Source: Gillisella terrae
GTDB taxonomy: Bacteria; Pseudomonadota; Alphaproteobacteria; Rhizobiales; Rhizobiaceae
DNA length: 64,000 bases
NCBI RefSeq assembly: GCF_004801395.1
Contig: NZ_SSOA01000006.1
Location: forward strand, 1-64,000
Direction: 5' to 3'
Numbering within the stretch: position 1 is the stretch's first letter; each line of letters begins with the position of its first letter. A program made the translations under genes and the position numbers. Below are positions 47,449 to 56,715 of the stretch, piece after piece. The notes under the pieces are model-generated. The model made no database searches, was not told the DNA's origin, and worked only from the letters and a program-made list of their open reading frames with translations.

Positions 47449-48015
47449 TTAGTCCTTCGCGCCGCGCCGGGCGTAGTTCCACGCCAAAATCACAAATTGA
47501 ACCACCAGAAGAACCATGGTTATAAACACGAAGATCTTGATCAGGGCCGGGGTAGGAGGGCTCCATGCACTGCCGGTGGTTTCCAGACGGATTGCGCCAG
47601 AGGGCGCAAACACGGCGCGGGAGACCATGTGAAAAGCGGCATAGGCAAAAAAGCCACTTGCCAGAGCGCTGACGAGTGAGATCAGCACATCTGCGATCCG
47701 GCGGATGCGTGGGGGAAAAAGATCATAGAGCAGGACCACACGGATATGCGTGTTGCGGCAGGTGCAAAAAAGACCACCAAACACAAAGGCGGAGCCACAT
47801 AAAAACACTGTGGTTTCGTGAGCCCAGATGGTTGGCCGGTTCAACGCATAGCGCAAAAATACCTCAAGCAGCAAAATGCCTGCCGCGAGAACAATACCTG
47901 CGGCAAAAACATAGCTGACCTTATCGACAATGCGCCCCATCAATCCGGCTTCGGGTACGGCGCATTTTTCGCTGTCGATGTCTGGCAATGGCGCTGTGTG
48001 GATGTCCTGTGTCAT
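47449..48015 (-). CDS. TRAP transporter small permease (DctQ)
   Basis: 188 aa with four transmembrane segments. RPTIWAHETTVFLCGSAF near residue 54 and CRNTHIRVVLLYD are typical DctQ signatures. An N-terminal cytoplasmic tail of about 28 residues precedes the first segment. It pairs with the adjacent DctM. Confidence 0.9.
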   Translation of the reverse strand: MTQDIHTAPLPDIDSEKCAVPEAGLMGRIVDKVSYVFAAGIVLAAGILLLEVFLRYALNRPTIWAHETTVFLCGSAFVFGGLFCTCRNTHIRVVLLYDLFPPRIRRIADVLISLVSALASGFFAYAAFHMVSRAVFAPSGAIRLETTGSAWSPPTPALIKIFVFITMVLLVVQFVILAWNYARRGAKD

Positions 48016-48072
48016 GTCTCTCCCCTCACCACAAGAAAGGCGGTCGCTACTCCATGCGACCGCCGCGCTGCA

Positions 48073-49095
48073 TCAAAGCAGGTCTTTGTTTTTCAGATAG
48101 GTCGTGAGCGTATCGAACACTTTTTGCGACATTGGCGATTTGGTTGCCAGGCGGCTCCATTCGGCAACGGCGATCTTGCGGAATTTCGCGCGCTCTTCTG
48201 GCGGCCAGTTGTGAATGGTGATCGCGCCGCTGGCCTTGGCTTCTTCAACTGCTGCCAGATCAGCCTTTTTCAGCCCGTTAATCTGGGCTTGCTGAAACTC
48301 CTTGACCGTTTCTTGCAGCATGGATTTCACATCATCCGGCAAAGCCTCCCATTTTTCCTTGTTCATCGAAACCTCGACAAGTGGCAAGGAGTGGAAACCG
48401 GGATAGACCGGATGCGGTGCGATCTTGTTCAGACCCAGCTGTTGATTGACCGAAAACACCGAATAGTCGGCAGCATCGACAACGCCCTTGTCGAGAGAGG
48501 TGTATACTTCAGAGGCCGGAAGGTTCACGGGCGACGCACCGGCTGCTGCAAAGACATTGGCAATCGGACCTTCTGGAGAGCGAATTTTAACCCCCTTGAG
48601 GTCGGCAACCCCGTTGAGCGGCACGCGCGACACAAAGGCTTCCAGACCGGGCGTGGTGACGCCAATAAAATGCAACCCATAGGAGCCAAGCAGCTCCTGC
48701 ATGATTTCTTTGCCGCCACCATTTTCAACAAAATCAATCATTTGTGCCGGATCAGACCAGGCACCCACCGGATTGGAAATCAAGCCGAAGGCAGGATCTT
48801 TGCCCGCCCAATAGGATGAATCGCAAATTTGCCCATCCAGAATGCCACCGGCAACGGCATCCAGTGTTTCGTTATATTCGACAACCGTTCCGACGGGGAG
48901 AAGCTCGATCTTGACCTTACCATCAGAGCGTTTTGCGACCAGATCGGTCCAGTCCTTCTGGTATTGAAAATTGGGACTACCGGCCGGATCGGATGACTGG
49001 AACCGGAACGAGAGTTCCTGCGCCAGTGCGGCAGTTGTCAGCCCAAATACGGTCACCAGCGTTGCTGCTGTGTTGAATAGAAAATGTCTCATCAT
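48073..49095 (-). CDS. TRAP transporter solute-binding protein (DctP)
   Basis: 340 aa. A signal peptide of about 24 residues ends at AALAQE. The start is the first of two ATGs, with GGAGGAAAG directly upstream. The mature protein has the DctP fold with GVKIRSPEGPIANVF and ASEVYTSLDKGVVDA, where the conserved arginine and the helix-spanning motif occur. It binds the substrate in the periplasm and hands it to DctQM. The ligand is likely an acidic sugar given the dehydratase gene across the regulator. Confidence 0.9.
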   Translation of the reverse strand: MMRHFLFNTAATLVTVFGLTTAALAQELSFRFQSSDPAGSPNFQYQKDWTDLVAKRSDGKVKIELLPVGTVVEYNETLDAVAGGILDGQICDSSYWAGKDPAFGLISNPVGAWSDPAQMIDFVENGGGKEIMQELLGSYGLHFIGVTTPGLEAFVSRVPLNGVADLKGVKIRSPEGPIANVFAAAGASPVNLPASEVYTSLDKGVVDAADYSVFSVNQQLGLNKIAPHPVYPGFHSLPLVEVSMNKEKWEALPDDVKSMLQETVKEFQQAQINGLKKADLAAVEEAKASGAITIHNWPPEERAKFRKIAVAEWSRLATKSPMSQKVFDTLTTYLKNKDLL

Positions 49096-49265
49096 CTTTC
49101 CTCCCTTTGATGATTGATATGGATGCATTTGGCGCGGCCCCCACGCCAATTGGCTCTTTCGCGCTCGCGCTCATGAAAGCGGTTAGCGCAGGTGTTTTGG
49201 GATTGGCGAAAAGAACTGCGGAAGATGCCCGCTTAAGTTCGGATGTGATGTCGCCAATCGGCAGC

Positions 49266-50075
49266 TCAATCCCTTGGTTGGCTGCAAAGCGGCTCGATGC
49301 TGACATCCAGCAGGCTCGGATCAATCTTCGCCTCCAGATCGTCAAACATGTCATCGACAAAAGCGATCAGCGCATCGGATGCTTGCAAGGCGGCGTCCAC
49401 ATGGCGGTTGGCCACGGCATCCAGCACGCTGAGATGCACATCAATGGTTGCCTTCAAATCCGCACTGCCGGGCATCTGCCGATGATAAAGCCAGCCGGTG
49501 CGGCGAAAGATGGTGTGGAGAGGGCGCAATGTGTGTTCGACAAAAGGCTCACCGGCAGCAATCAGCATCAATTGGTCGATCCGCCGGTCGATCTCATTGA
49601 ATTCATTGATGTCCATCACCTCGCGCCGCTCGCGCAGGATACGGTTGAGATGCAGCATCTGATTGCGGTGTGATGCGCCGGAGCGCTGGGCGGCGAGCTC
49701 TATGACAAAGCGCTCAATATCCTTGCGAAGACTGAGAAGCAGTCGCTCGCGGGATAGATCAATCGGTGCAATGCGCAAGCCGTGACGGGGGCGAACAATG
49801 ATCAGCGTATCCAGCGCAAGACGGTTTACCGCATGGTGGATGGGTGTGCGGCCAAGCCCGATCAGATCCTGAAGATCCTGCATCGACAATTCGCTGCCAG
49901 GCTTGAGCTCACATTTCACAATCAGGTTTTCGATGCGCTCATAGGCCAATTCGAAATGATTGACGCGATTGGTGCGGGCCGGGCGCTTCTGTTTGGTGCC
50001 TGAATCTGAGGTCTCTTCCTCAGTCCCCACAACGCGCAAACCACGTCCGCCTCCATTTGATGGATTTTTTGCCAT
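49266..50075 (-). CDS. GntR-family regulator of the sugar-acid locus
   Basis: 269 aa. A charged, probably disordered N-terminal tail of about 38 residues precedes the winged helix (LKPGSELSMQDLQDLIGLGR, TPIHHAVNRLAL). An FCD-like domain follows. It lies between the TRAP operon and the divergent dehydratase operon, the usual place for a local repressor answering to a sugar acid. Confidence 0.87.
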   Translation of the reverse strand: MAKNPSNGGGRGLRVVGTEEETSDSGTKQKRPARTNRVNHFELAYERIENLIVKCELKPGSELSMQDLQDLIGLGRTPIHHAVNRLALDTLIIVRPRHGLRIAPIDLSRERLLLSLRKDIERFVIELAAQRSGASHRNQMLHLNRILRERREVMDINEFNEIDRRIDQLMLIAAGEPFVEHTLRPLHTIFRRTGWLYHRQMPGSADLKATIDVHLSVLDAVANRHVDAALQASDALIAFVDDMFDDLEAKIDPSLLDVSIEPLCSQPRD

Positions 50076-50148
50076 CGCTCACCTCCCGATTGCGATCACT
50101 CAACAATCAAGCAATAAACATGTTGTGACATTTTACAAACTGAATTAT

Positions 50149-50160
50149 GTGTTGCAACAC
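50149..50160. promoter_or_regulatory. Candidate operator palindrome
   Basis: GTGTTGCAACAC is a perfect 12-bp palindrome in the gap between the divergent GntR and dehydratase genes; TGTTGTGACA about 30 bp earlier may be a related half site. Spacing suits GntR binding, but this is not shown by the sequence. Confidence 0.35.
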
Positions 50161-50247
50161 TGAAATCGTCAGAGAGGACTGACGACAGCATATGAGGTCT
50201 TGCTGGCACCATTTGCGCGCCCGAGACAATCATTCCGGGGAGGAACG

Positions 50248-51447
50248 ATGAAAATCACAGCAATAAAGACCTTCCGTCTCGAAGAGTTCGCAAATGTCCT
50301 TTGGGTTCATGTCGAGACGGATGCAGGCTTTGTCGGCTTAGGCGAAACATTCTATGGTGCGGGTTCGGTGGAAGCGCATATTCATGATGTTTTGGCCGGA
50401 CGGCTTTTGGGCAAAGACCCGCTGCGCATCGAAGCGCATTCGCGCGAAATGGTCAATTTGCCCATGGCGCAAGCCTCAACAGGCGCGGAATATCGCGCGG
50501 CATCGGCGATTGACCTCGCCCTTTGGGATATTTTCGGCAAAGTTTGCGGCCAGCCGGTGCATCAAATGCTGGGCGGCCTTTGCCACGACCGGGTGCCGGT
50601 CTATAACACCTGCGCGGGCTATGGCTATGTGCGGTCCAACAAGATCAAGCCCGTCGATACATGGAATTTTGGTGCCGCCGCCGGGCCTTATGAAGACCTG
50701 AACGGGTTTATGACTGATGCCGGTGCCGTGGCCGAGAGCCTTTTGGAACAAGGCATTACCGGCATGAAAATCTGGCCGTTTGACCCCGCCGCCATCGAAA
50801 ATGATGGACGGTTTATCACGCCTGAGCAAATGCGGCGGGCAGTGGAGCCGTTTGAGAAAATCCGCAAGGCTGTTGGCGATAAAATGCAGATTATGGTGGA
50901 GTTCCATTGTCTGTGGAATCTGCCAACCATCAAGCGCATTGCTCGCGAGCTGGAGGCCTATGACCCGACCTGGTATGAAGACCCGATCCGCATGAACTCG
51001 GTCTCGGCACTCAAGGAGCTGGCAGGTTTCACCTCGGTGCCGATCTGCGCGTCAGAAACCCTTGGTTCGCGCTTTCCCTATAAGGACATGCTCGAAGCCG
51101 GTGCTATTGGCGTGGTGATGACGGACCTTGTCTGGACCGGCGGCTTGACCGAGGGGCGCAAAATTGCGGCTTTGGCAGACACCTATCACCGCCCCTATGC
51201 GCCGCATGATTGCACCGGGCCTGTTGCCTATGTCGCCGCCGTTCACTCGGCATTGTCGCAGCCCAATACGCTGATTCAGGAATCCGTTCGCGCCTTCTAT
51301 ACCGGCTGGTACAAGGAGCTGGTGACGGAGTTGCCGCGCATTGTGAATGGCCATGTTTTGCCGATGGAGGGGGTAGGGCTCGGGACCGAGCTTTTGCCAA
51401 CGGTCTTCACTCGGCCTGATTTTTCCGCCCGCGTGTCCACGCTTTGA
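50248..51447 (+). CDS. Enolase-superfamily sugar-acid dehydratase (mandelate racemase/muconate lactonizing type)
   Basis: 399 aa. The start follows GGGGAGGAACG. An N-terminal capping domain precedes the barrel. Metal ligands appear in MVEFHCLWN, WYEDPIR and CASETLG, and a catalytic histidine in YAPHDCTGPVA. Members remove water from aldonic acids to give 2-keto-3-deoxy acids. It leads a plus-strand operon with an SDR and a zinc dehydrogenase. Which sugar acid is used cannot be told. Confidence 0.88.
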   Translation: MKITAIKTFRLEEFANVLWVHVETDAGFVGLGETFYGAGSVEAHIHDVLAGRLLGKDPLRIEAHSREMVNLPMAQASTGAEYRAASAIDLALWDIFGKVCGQPVHQMLGGLCHDRVPVYNTCAGYGYVRSNKIKPVDTWNFGAAAGPYEDLNGFMTDAGAVAESLLEQGITGMKIWPFDPAAIENDGRFITPEQMRRAVEPFEKIRKAVGDKMQIMVEFHCLWNLPTIKRIARELEAYDPTWYEDPIRMNSVSALKELAGFTSVPICASETLGSRFPYKDMLEAGAIGVVMTDLVWTGGLTEGRKIAALADTYHRPYAPHDCTGPVAYVAAVHSALSQPNTLIQESVRAFYTGWYKELVTELPRIVNGHVLPMEGVGLGTELLPTVFTRPDFSARVSTL

Positions 51448-51460
51448 ACCGAGATATGAT

Positions 51461-52225
51461 ATGACAAATCCCTTTGATCTTTCCGGGCGCACTGCCCTTG
51501 TCACCGGCTCGTCGCGCGGGCTTGGCCGCGCCATTGCTGAAGGACTGGCCAAGGCCGGAGCCCGCATCGTGCTGAACGGTGTGGATGAAACGCGGCTTGA
51601 GCATGCGGCAAGCGATATGCATGAAGCCGGTTTTGATGTCTTGACTGCTGCCTTTGACGTCACCAACGAGACGGCCATACAGGCGAGCTTTGACCATTTT
51701 GATCAAGCTGGCATCGACATTGACATTCTCATTAACAATGCGGGGATGCAGTTTCGCAAGCCGATGATTGAGCTGGCAACCACGGACTGGCAGCGGGTAA
51801 TTGATACCAATCTCACCAGCGCTTTTGTGATTGGCCGCGAAGCCGCACGGCGCATGATCCCGCGCGGTCATGGGAAAATTATCAACATCGGCTCGCTGAC
51901 AAGCGAGTTGGCGCGGGCCACAGTTGCGCCTTACACGGTTGCCAAAGGCGGCATCAAAATGCTGACCAAGGCCATGGCCGCCGAATGGGGTGAACACGGC
52001 ATTCAAGCCAATGCCATTGGTCCCGGCTATATGATCACAGACATGAACGAGGCGCTGATTTCCAACCCGCAATTCGATGCCTGGGTCAAGGCGCGCACAC
52101 CTGCACGGCGGTGGGGCAAGCCGGACGAGCTGGCGGGCACCGCTGTCTATCTGGCTTCATCTGCAGCCGATTACGTCAATGGTCAAATCATCTATGTCGA
52201 TGGCGGGATGATCTCGGTTCTTTGA
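51461..52225 (+). CDS. Short-chain dehydrogenase/reductase (gluconate 5-dehydrogenase-like)
   Basis: 254 aa. The coenzyme site is TGSSRGLGRAIAEGLAKAG, NNAG is near residue 92, and the catalytic serine/tyrosine/lysine lie in GSLTSE and YTVAKGG. It ends IIYVDGGM. The closest group I recognise is IdnO/gluconate 5-dehydrogenase, reducing 5-keto-gluconate-type sugars. It is 13 nt after the dehydratase gene. Confidence 0.87.
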   Translation: MTNPFDLSGRTALVTGSSRGLGRAIAEGLAKAGARIVLNGVDETRLEHAASDMHEAGFDVLTAAFDVTNETAIQASFDHFDQAGIDIDILINNAGMQFRKPMIELATTDWQRVIDTNLTSAFVIGREAARRMIPRGHGKIINIGSLTSELARATVAPYTVAKGGIKMLTKAMAAEWGEHGIQANAIGPGYMITDMNEALISNPQFDAWVKARTPARRWGKPDELAGTAVYLASSAADYVNGQIIYVDGGMISVL

Positions 52226-52275
52226 ACTGGATTTGTTATCACGCGCATTGAATTTTTGCGAAGAGGGAGATCTCT

Positions 52276-53307
52276 ATGCCTGCTGTCATGATTTATAAAG
52301 CGGGCGACCTGAGGGTTGAGCCATCCACGCGCACCGCACCACTGGCAGGGCAGGTTGAGGTTGCCATTGGTGCTGGCGGCATCTGTGGTTCTGATCTGCA
52401 TTATTATCGGCATGGCGGCTTTGGCACCATTCGCCTGCAGGAACCTATGGCTTTGGGGCACGAAATCGCAGGCACGGTCTCGGCACTGGGGGAGGGCGTA
52501 TCAGGTCTGGCCATTGGTATGCGCGTTGCCGTTAACCCCAGTCTGCCCTGTGGCACCTGCCTTTATTGTCGGCGCGGCATGCGCAATGAATGCCTTGATA
52601 TGCGGTTCATGGGCAGCGCCATGCGCGTTCCGCATGTGCAAGGCGGCTTTCGCAGCCACGTGGTTGTCGATGCCGAGCAGGCGATTCCGATTGCCGATAC
52701 GCTCTCGCTGGGCGAGGCGGCCATGGCCGAGCCTTTGGCTGTATGTTTGCATGCTGCTGCCCGCGCCGGGTCATTGATGGGCAAGCGCGTTCTGATCACC
52801 GGCTGCGGTCCGATTGGGGCCTTGATGATTTTGGCTGCGCGTTATGCCGGGGCAAGTGATGTTGTGGTCACGGATATTGCGCCATTCCCGTTGCAGAAAG
52901 CCCTCGAAATCGGCGCGACCCGAGCGATCAACACCCTGTCAGAGCCTGCTGCCTTTGAGCGCGAAAAGGCAGACAAAGGCTGGTTCGATATCGTATTTGA
53001 GGCGTCAGGTGTAGAAGCGGCGGCGCGCAGCGCTATAGAAACTCTTCGAGCGGGCGGCACCTTTGTGCAGCTTGGTTTGGGCGGAGACATGAACCTGCCT
53101 GTCAATCTGCTTGTCACCAAGGAGATTGTTTATACGGGGAGTTTCCGGTTTGACACAGAATTTGCTCTGGCGGTGGAACTGCTTGGTAAAGGATTGATAA
53201 ATGTCAGGCCGCTTATTTCAGCAACATTACCTGTCAAGCAGGGTGTGGAGGCTTTTGAGCGCGCGGGCGATCGCTCGCGCTCCATGAAAGTCCAGCTTTC
53301 TTTCTAG
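52276..53307 (+). CDS. Zinc-dependent alcohol dehydrogenase (L-idonate 5-dehydrogenase-like)
   Basis: 343 aa, MDR family. Catalytic zinc ligands are in GGICGSDLHYY and LGHEIAG; the structural zinc cysteines are in CGTCLYCRRGMRNEC. The NAD site is ITGCGPIGALM. Together with the SDR upstream this resembles the idnD/idnO pair for L-idonate or related polyol acids. The stop codon lies at the start of a strong 37-nt hairpin. Confidence 0.88.
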   Translation: MPAVMIYKAGDLRVEPSTRTAPLAGQVEVAIGAGGICGSDLHYYRHGGFGTIRLQEPMALGHEIAGTVSALGEGVSGLAIGMRVAVNPSLPCGTCLYCRRGMRNECLDMRFMGSAMRVPHVQGGFRSHVVVDAEQAIPIADTLSLGEAAMAEPLAVCLHAAARAGSLMGKRVLITGCGPIGALMILAARYAGASDVVVTDIAPFPLQKALEIGATRAINTLSEPAAFEREKADKGWFDIVFEASGVEAAARSAIETLRAGGTFVQLGLGGDMNLPVNLLVTKEIVYTGSFRFDTEFALAVELLGKGLINVRPLISATLPVKQGVEAFERAGDRSRSMKVQLSF

Positions 53308-53342
53308 AGTCTGTCAGGTTCAAATTGAACCAGACAGACTCT
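53306..53342. terminator. 37-nt hairpin at the end of the zinc dehydrogenase gene
   Basis: Arms of 18 nt (AGAGTCTGTCAGGTTCAA and its complement) with one mismatch around a single A, starting on the stop codon. It likely ends or stabilises the sugar-acid operon. It directly joins the 63-bp repeat that follows. Confidence 0.7.
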
Positions 53343-53343
53343 C

Positions 53344-53406
53344 GATTCCCTTGTTTTCGTTTGTCTATTCGGGAAAACCGGATTCCACTTTTCCCTGACA
53401 AACTCT
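53344..53406 (-). repeat. 63-bp dispersed repeat, copy 2 (inverted)
   Basis: The reverse complement matches 9381-9443 with two mismatches. GGGAAAA and TTTTCCC inside it can pair. A further hairpin, GCCCCGAT and ATCGGGGC with TTTTTTG, follows at about 53451-53486 and serves as a terminator for the converging ThuA gene or the dehydrogenase operon. Confidence 0.85.
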
Positions 53407-53486
53407 AGCCTTTGTTTGGCTTAGGCTTTAAGCCCTGCCTCAAAGATAAAGCCCCGATGGCTGTCCCAATCGGGGCATTTTTTGAC

Positions 53487-54128
53487 TTAACGAGCGGCCC
53501 AACTGGCTCCGCGTCGAAAAATTGTTCGCATCTCAGGAACATCGAATTCCTTGGCGATGTGGCCGAGGGAGGAGTAGAAGACCCGACCCTTACCATACAT
53601 CCGTTTCCACACGACCGGCATGACCACACCGTTGATCCAGAAGGCGTGGTCGCCCGTGAATGTTGTGGTTGCCAGCACCTCGTTGGACGGATCAACATGC
53701 ATGTAATATTGCTCCGAATGGTAGGCGAAATCGGAGATTCCATGCATCAGCGGATCATCAGGGCGGGTGATGTTGACTGTGTAATCAATGATATTGCCGG
53801 GGTGGGCAACCCATTGGCCACCAATGATAAATTGATAATCCACCGACTCGCGAAAGGCGTCTCCTGCGCCGCCATGGTAGCCGGCAATGCCGACGCCGCT
53901 TTCAATCGCGGCCGCGAGATTTTTGACCTCTTCCTTTTCGATTTTGGACATGGTTACAATCGGAACGATCAGGCTCAGATCGTGGATCGAAGGATCGGCC
54001 AAAGCTTCGGTGCCTTGTTCGACATAGACCTTGAAATCGTCTTCCTCCAGCATGGTCTTGATAACCTCGGCGCATTCCTGAGGTTCGTGGCCGCTCCAGC
54101 CGCCCCAGACAATAAGTGCCTCGCGCAT
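53487..54128 (-). CDS. ThuA-like protein (trehalose/disaccharide utilisation type)
   Basis: 213 aa, class I glutamine-amidotransferase-like fold. IVWGGWSGHEPQE opens the protein, GIAGYHGGAGDAF is near residue 82, and GKGRVFYSSLGH is near residue 182; these are ThuA family marks. ThuA proteins act with a Gfo/Idh dehydrogenase in 3-keto-disaccharide metabolism. It is 23 nt after the Gfo/Idh gene, matching thuAB pairing. Confidence 0.85.
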   Translation of the reverse strand: MREALIVWGGWSGHEPQECAEVIKTMLEEDDFKVYVEQGTEALADPSIHDLSLIVPIVTMSKIEKEEVKNLAAAIESGVGIAGYHGGAGDAFRESVDYQFIIGGQWVAHPGNIIDYTVNITRPDDPLMHGISDFAYHSEQYYMHVDPSNEVLATTTFTGDHAFWINGVVMPVVWKRMYGKGRVFYSSLGHIAKEFDVPEMRTIFRRGASWAAR

Positions 54129-54151
54129 GATCTGTTCTCCTCCGCAGTTGT

Positions 54152-55252
54152 TCAGTGTGCGATAACGCCGCCGGATAGCGACGTGATGAGCGGCTCCGGC
54201 CGCTCTACGGTGGTTGTGATGGTCACGGTTTTTCCGTTTGCCGCCGCCGTATGGAATGCTTCCATGACCTCAAGAACATGCAGCGCAAGATCGCCATTGG
54301 CGCGGTGCGGGCGGTTCGAGCGGATGGCGTGGGCCATGTCGGCAATGCCGAGTGAACGGAAATTGCCATCGGCATAAGGTTGCGTGACTGGCTGGTCCTC
54401 GAACCCTCCACCTTTCTTTAAAAGCTCGACCGGGCCGGCAAAATGGTTTGGATCAGGGACAATCAAGGTTCCTTCCGTACCATAAACTTCAATCGGTACA
54501 TGTTTGTGGCCAGCCACGTCAAAACTCATGCTCACCTGAACAATGGCGCCATTTGCAAAGGACATCACCCCCGCCACATGGGTTGGGACTTCCACCGGAA
54601 TATGCTCGCCGTTGCGTGGTTCACTGGTGATCACTCGTTCTTTGCGGAGCTTGGTTGCAAAGCCTGCCACCTGTGTGACCGGGCCAAGCAGGTTAACGAG
54701 GTCGGTGATGTAATATGGTCCCATGTCGAGCATGGGGCCGCCACCAATTTCGTAATAGAAGCCGGGATTGGGGTGCCAGCGCTCGTGACCCGGGCACATG
54801 AAGCTTGCACTTCCGCCCACCGGAATGCCGATCACGCCCCGATCAATCAGGGCGCGGGCGGTCTGATGGCCACCACCGAGAAATGTGTCTGGGGCCGAGC
54901 CAATCCGCAGACCTGCTGCTTTGGCCGCATCAGCCAATTTTTTCCCGTCCGCGAAATTAATGCCAAGAGGCTTTTCACTATAGGTGTGTTTGCCCGCCGC
55001 CAGCGCCTTCAATCCCACTTCAACATGGGCTTTGGGAACCGTTAGGTTGACGATGATCTCGATTTGAGGGTCGGCGAACAAATCCTCGATTGTTCGTGCT
55101 TGCAGACCAAATTCCTCGGCGCGGGCTTTGGCCGCATCGTGATTGAGGTCGGCGACACCACGGATATCGAGGATCGGAAACCCGGCCATTGCTTTGAGAT
55201 AGGCTGCGGAGATATTGCCACAACCAATAATGCCGATACCGACTTTTTCCAT
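54152..55252 (-). CDS. Gfo/Idh/MocA-family oxidoreductase (ThuB-like)
   Basis: 366 aa. The start is chosen because GGGAGGAATTC lies just upstream and VGIGIIGCGNIS follows at once. The NAD site is GCGNIS, and EKPLGIN near residue 92 holds the catalytic lysine. GGGPMLDMGPYYI is the substrate-side motif. These enzymes oxidise sugars at ring hydroxyls. It lies between ROK and ThuA on the minus strand, opposite a sugar ABC transporter. Confidence 0.9.
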   Translation of the reverse strand: MEKVGIGIIGCGNISAAYLKAMAGFPILDIRGVADLNHDAAKARAEEFGLQARTIEDLFADPQIEIIVNLTVPKAHVEVGLKALAAGKHTYSEKPLGINFADGKKLADAAKAAGLRIGSAPDTFLGGGHQTARALIDRGVIGIPVGGSASFMCPGHERWHPNPGFYYEIGGGPMLDMGPYYITDLVNLLGPVTQVAGFATKLRKERVITSEPRNGEHIPVEVPTHVAGVMSFANGAIVQVSMSFDVAGHKHVPIEVYGTEGTLIVPDPNHFAGPVELLKKGGGFEDQPVTQPYADGNFRSLGIADMAHAIRSNRPHRANGDLALHVLEVMEAFHTAAANGKTVTITTTVERPEPLITSLSGGVIAH

Positions 55253-55281
55253 TGAATTCCTCCCAAGGTAAAATGATTGCG

Positions 55282-56481
55282 TCAATGTGCTGGCCCGGTT
55301 GTTGTCCAGGTTGATTCATAAAGGCCGAAAAGGGCAACGGCTGCGGCACCTCGCGCCCAAAAATCATCGGTGGCGTCGTCGAACACCAGTTCGGTCACGC
55401 CCTTGAGGGAGGGCGGAATGGACAGATCGTAGGCGCTTTGCAAACTGTTTAAAAACGGCTCGCCCAGCGCCAGCGATGTGCCGACAAGAATGACGCGAGG
55501 GGGCGCAAAAATGGTGACAATATTGGCAATCGTCAGGCCAGCAGCGCGGCCAGCGCGGACGGCGGCCCGCAGGAGGCCTTCGTCTTTGGCGGCAATCAGA
55601 TTGCGGGCATGGTCCATGCCGCGGCCAAGCCTGAGCGCTTCAGCGAAGCGTTCGTCCGACAGGTGATTGCTGAAAATTGCGGCTTCGCCCGCCTGCCCGG
55701 ACAGGCGCTGAACACCGTGCTCGTCAAGCCCCAAAACCAGATCGCCGAGATTGTGGCTCAGCCCGCCTGCGCCGCGAAACAGCCGGTCGCCGTGCAACAC
55801 GCCGAGGCCAAGGGTTTGCTCCAATGAAATCAGGACCATGTCCGACAGATCGCGCGCCCGGCCAAACCAATGGTGCCCAAGAGCGATTGCGTGGGAATCG
55901 CTCTCAACAATGGTCTGGATGCCCAGTCTCTGCGTCATTTCTGTTGAGAAATCCACGTTGACCTCACGAAAGATGGGACAGGAGCGCACGATACCGGTGC
56001 GATGTTCGATCACGCCGGGCAACCCAAGGCAGACACTCTTGATGTCTGACATCGACAGATTAGCGTCTATGACGCAGCGACGGACGCCATCCTCTATCAA
56101 GTCGGCAATGACGCTGATGGGCTGCCGATCAATACGGATCGGCAAAGTCAGGTTGGATAAAACATTGCCGCTGAAATCGGTGACCGCAAACACCAGCCGA
56201 TTGGCGGTGATTTTGGCCCCCACCACGCGTGCCGCATTGGGGTTGACCTCGAGCATGACGCGGGGACGCCCTCGGCTGGTCTCATTGCGAATGTCGCCGA
56301 GATGGCGCGTGAGAATCAGGCCATCGTCCAGCAGGGATGCTGTGATGGCCGACACAGTGGTGGTCGAAAGTTCGGTGCTCTCGCTGATTTCCACGCGAGA
56401 AATCGGGCCGTTGCGCCGAATTGTGTTCAGCACATTCAGGCGATTGTTGGCACGCATCAGTTCTGGATCTGCAGTTTTCAT
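55282..56481 (-). CDS. ROK-family transcriptional regulator
   Basis: 399 aa. An N-terminal winged helix (residues 10-55, NGPISRVEISESTELSTTTV) precedes the ROK fold, with LGLPGVIEHRTG near residue 150 and a GLGVLHGDRLFRGAGGLSH-type sugar site. The zinc-site cysteines usual in ROK repressors are not evident. It is divergent from the ABC transporter operon and likely controls it and the thu-like genes in response to a sugar. Confidence 0.9.
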   Translation of the reverse strand: MKTADPELMRANNRLNVLNTIRRNGPISRVEISESTELSTTTVSAITASLLDDGLILTRHLGDIRNETSRGRPRVMLEVNPNAARVVGAKITANRLVFAVTDFSGNVLSNLTLPIRIDRQPISVIADLIEDGVRRCVIDANLSMSDIKSVCLGLPGVIEHRTGIVRSCPIFREVNVDFSTEMTQRLGIQTIVESDSHAIALGHHWFGRARDLSDMVLISLEQTLGLGVLHGDRLFRGAGGLSHNLGDLVLGLDEHGVQRLSGQAGEAAIFSNHLSDERFAEALRLGRGMDHARNLIAAKDEGLLRAAVRAGRAAGLTIANIVTIFAPPRVILVGTSLALGEPFLNSLQSAYDLSIPPSLKGVTELVFDDATDDFWARGAAAVALFGLYESTWTTTGPAH

Positions 56482-56715
56482 CGGTACCAGCTTGTCAGTC
56501 TCGCGTGGGAACGAATGTTAAATTAATCCGACACCCAAATTAAAATCATCATTGTCTAGGGCTGTTTTAAGGCCGAATGCAAGTCGAAATTTGAATTTTG
56601 ACTTAAAAAACGGCATTTTGCCTCGCTGAGGTCATGCGCTATTGACAGGGCGGGTAATGTGCTGGATGATTTAATCCGGGTATAGAAATAAAAGACAATC
56701 GGGAGGAGCGTCTGT
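56482..56715. other. Divergent promoter region of the ROK and ABC genes
   Basis: AT-rich, with TTAAATTAATCC at 56518-56529 and ATTTTGACTTAAAAAAC near 56594, which look like the A/T-rich sites used by NagC/Mlc-type regulators. A good ribosome site GGGAGGAG lies at 56701-56708 before the binding protein gene. No gene is present. Confidence 0.5.
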
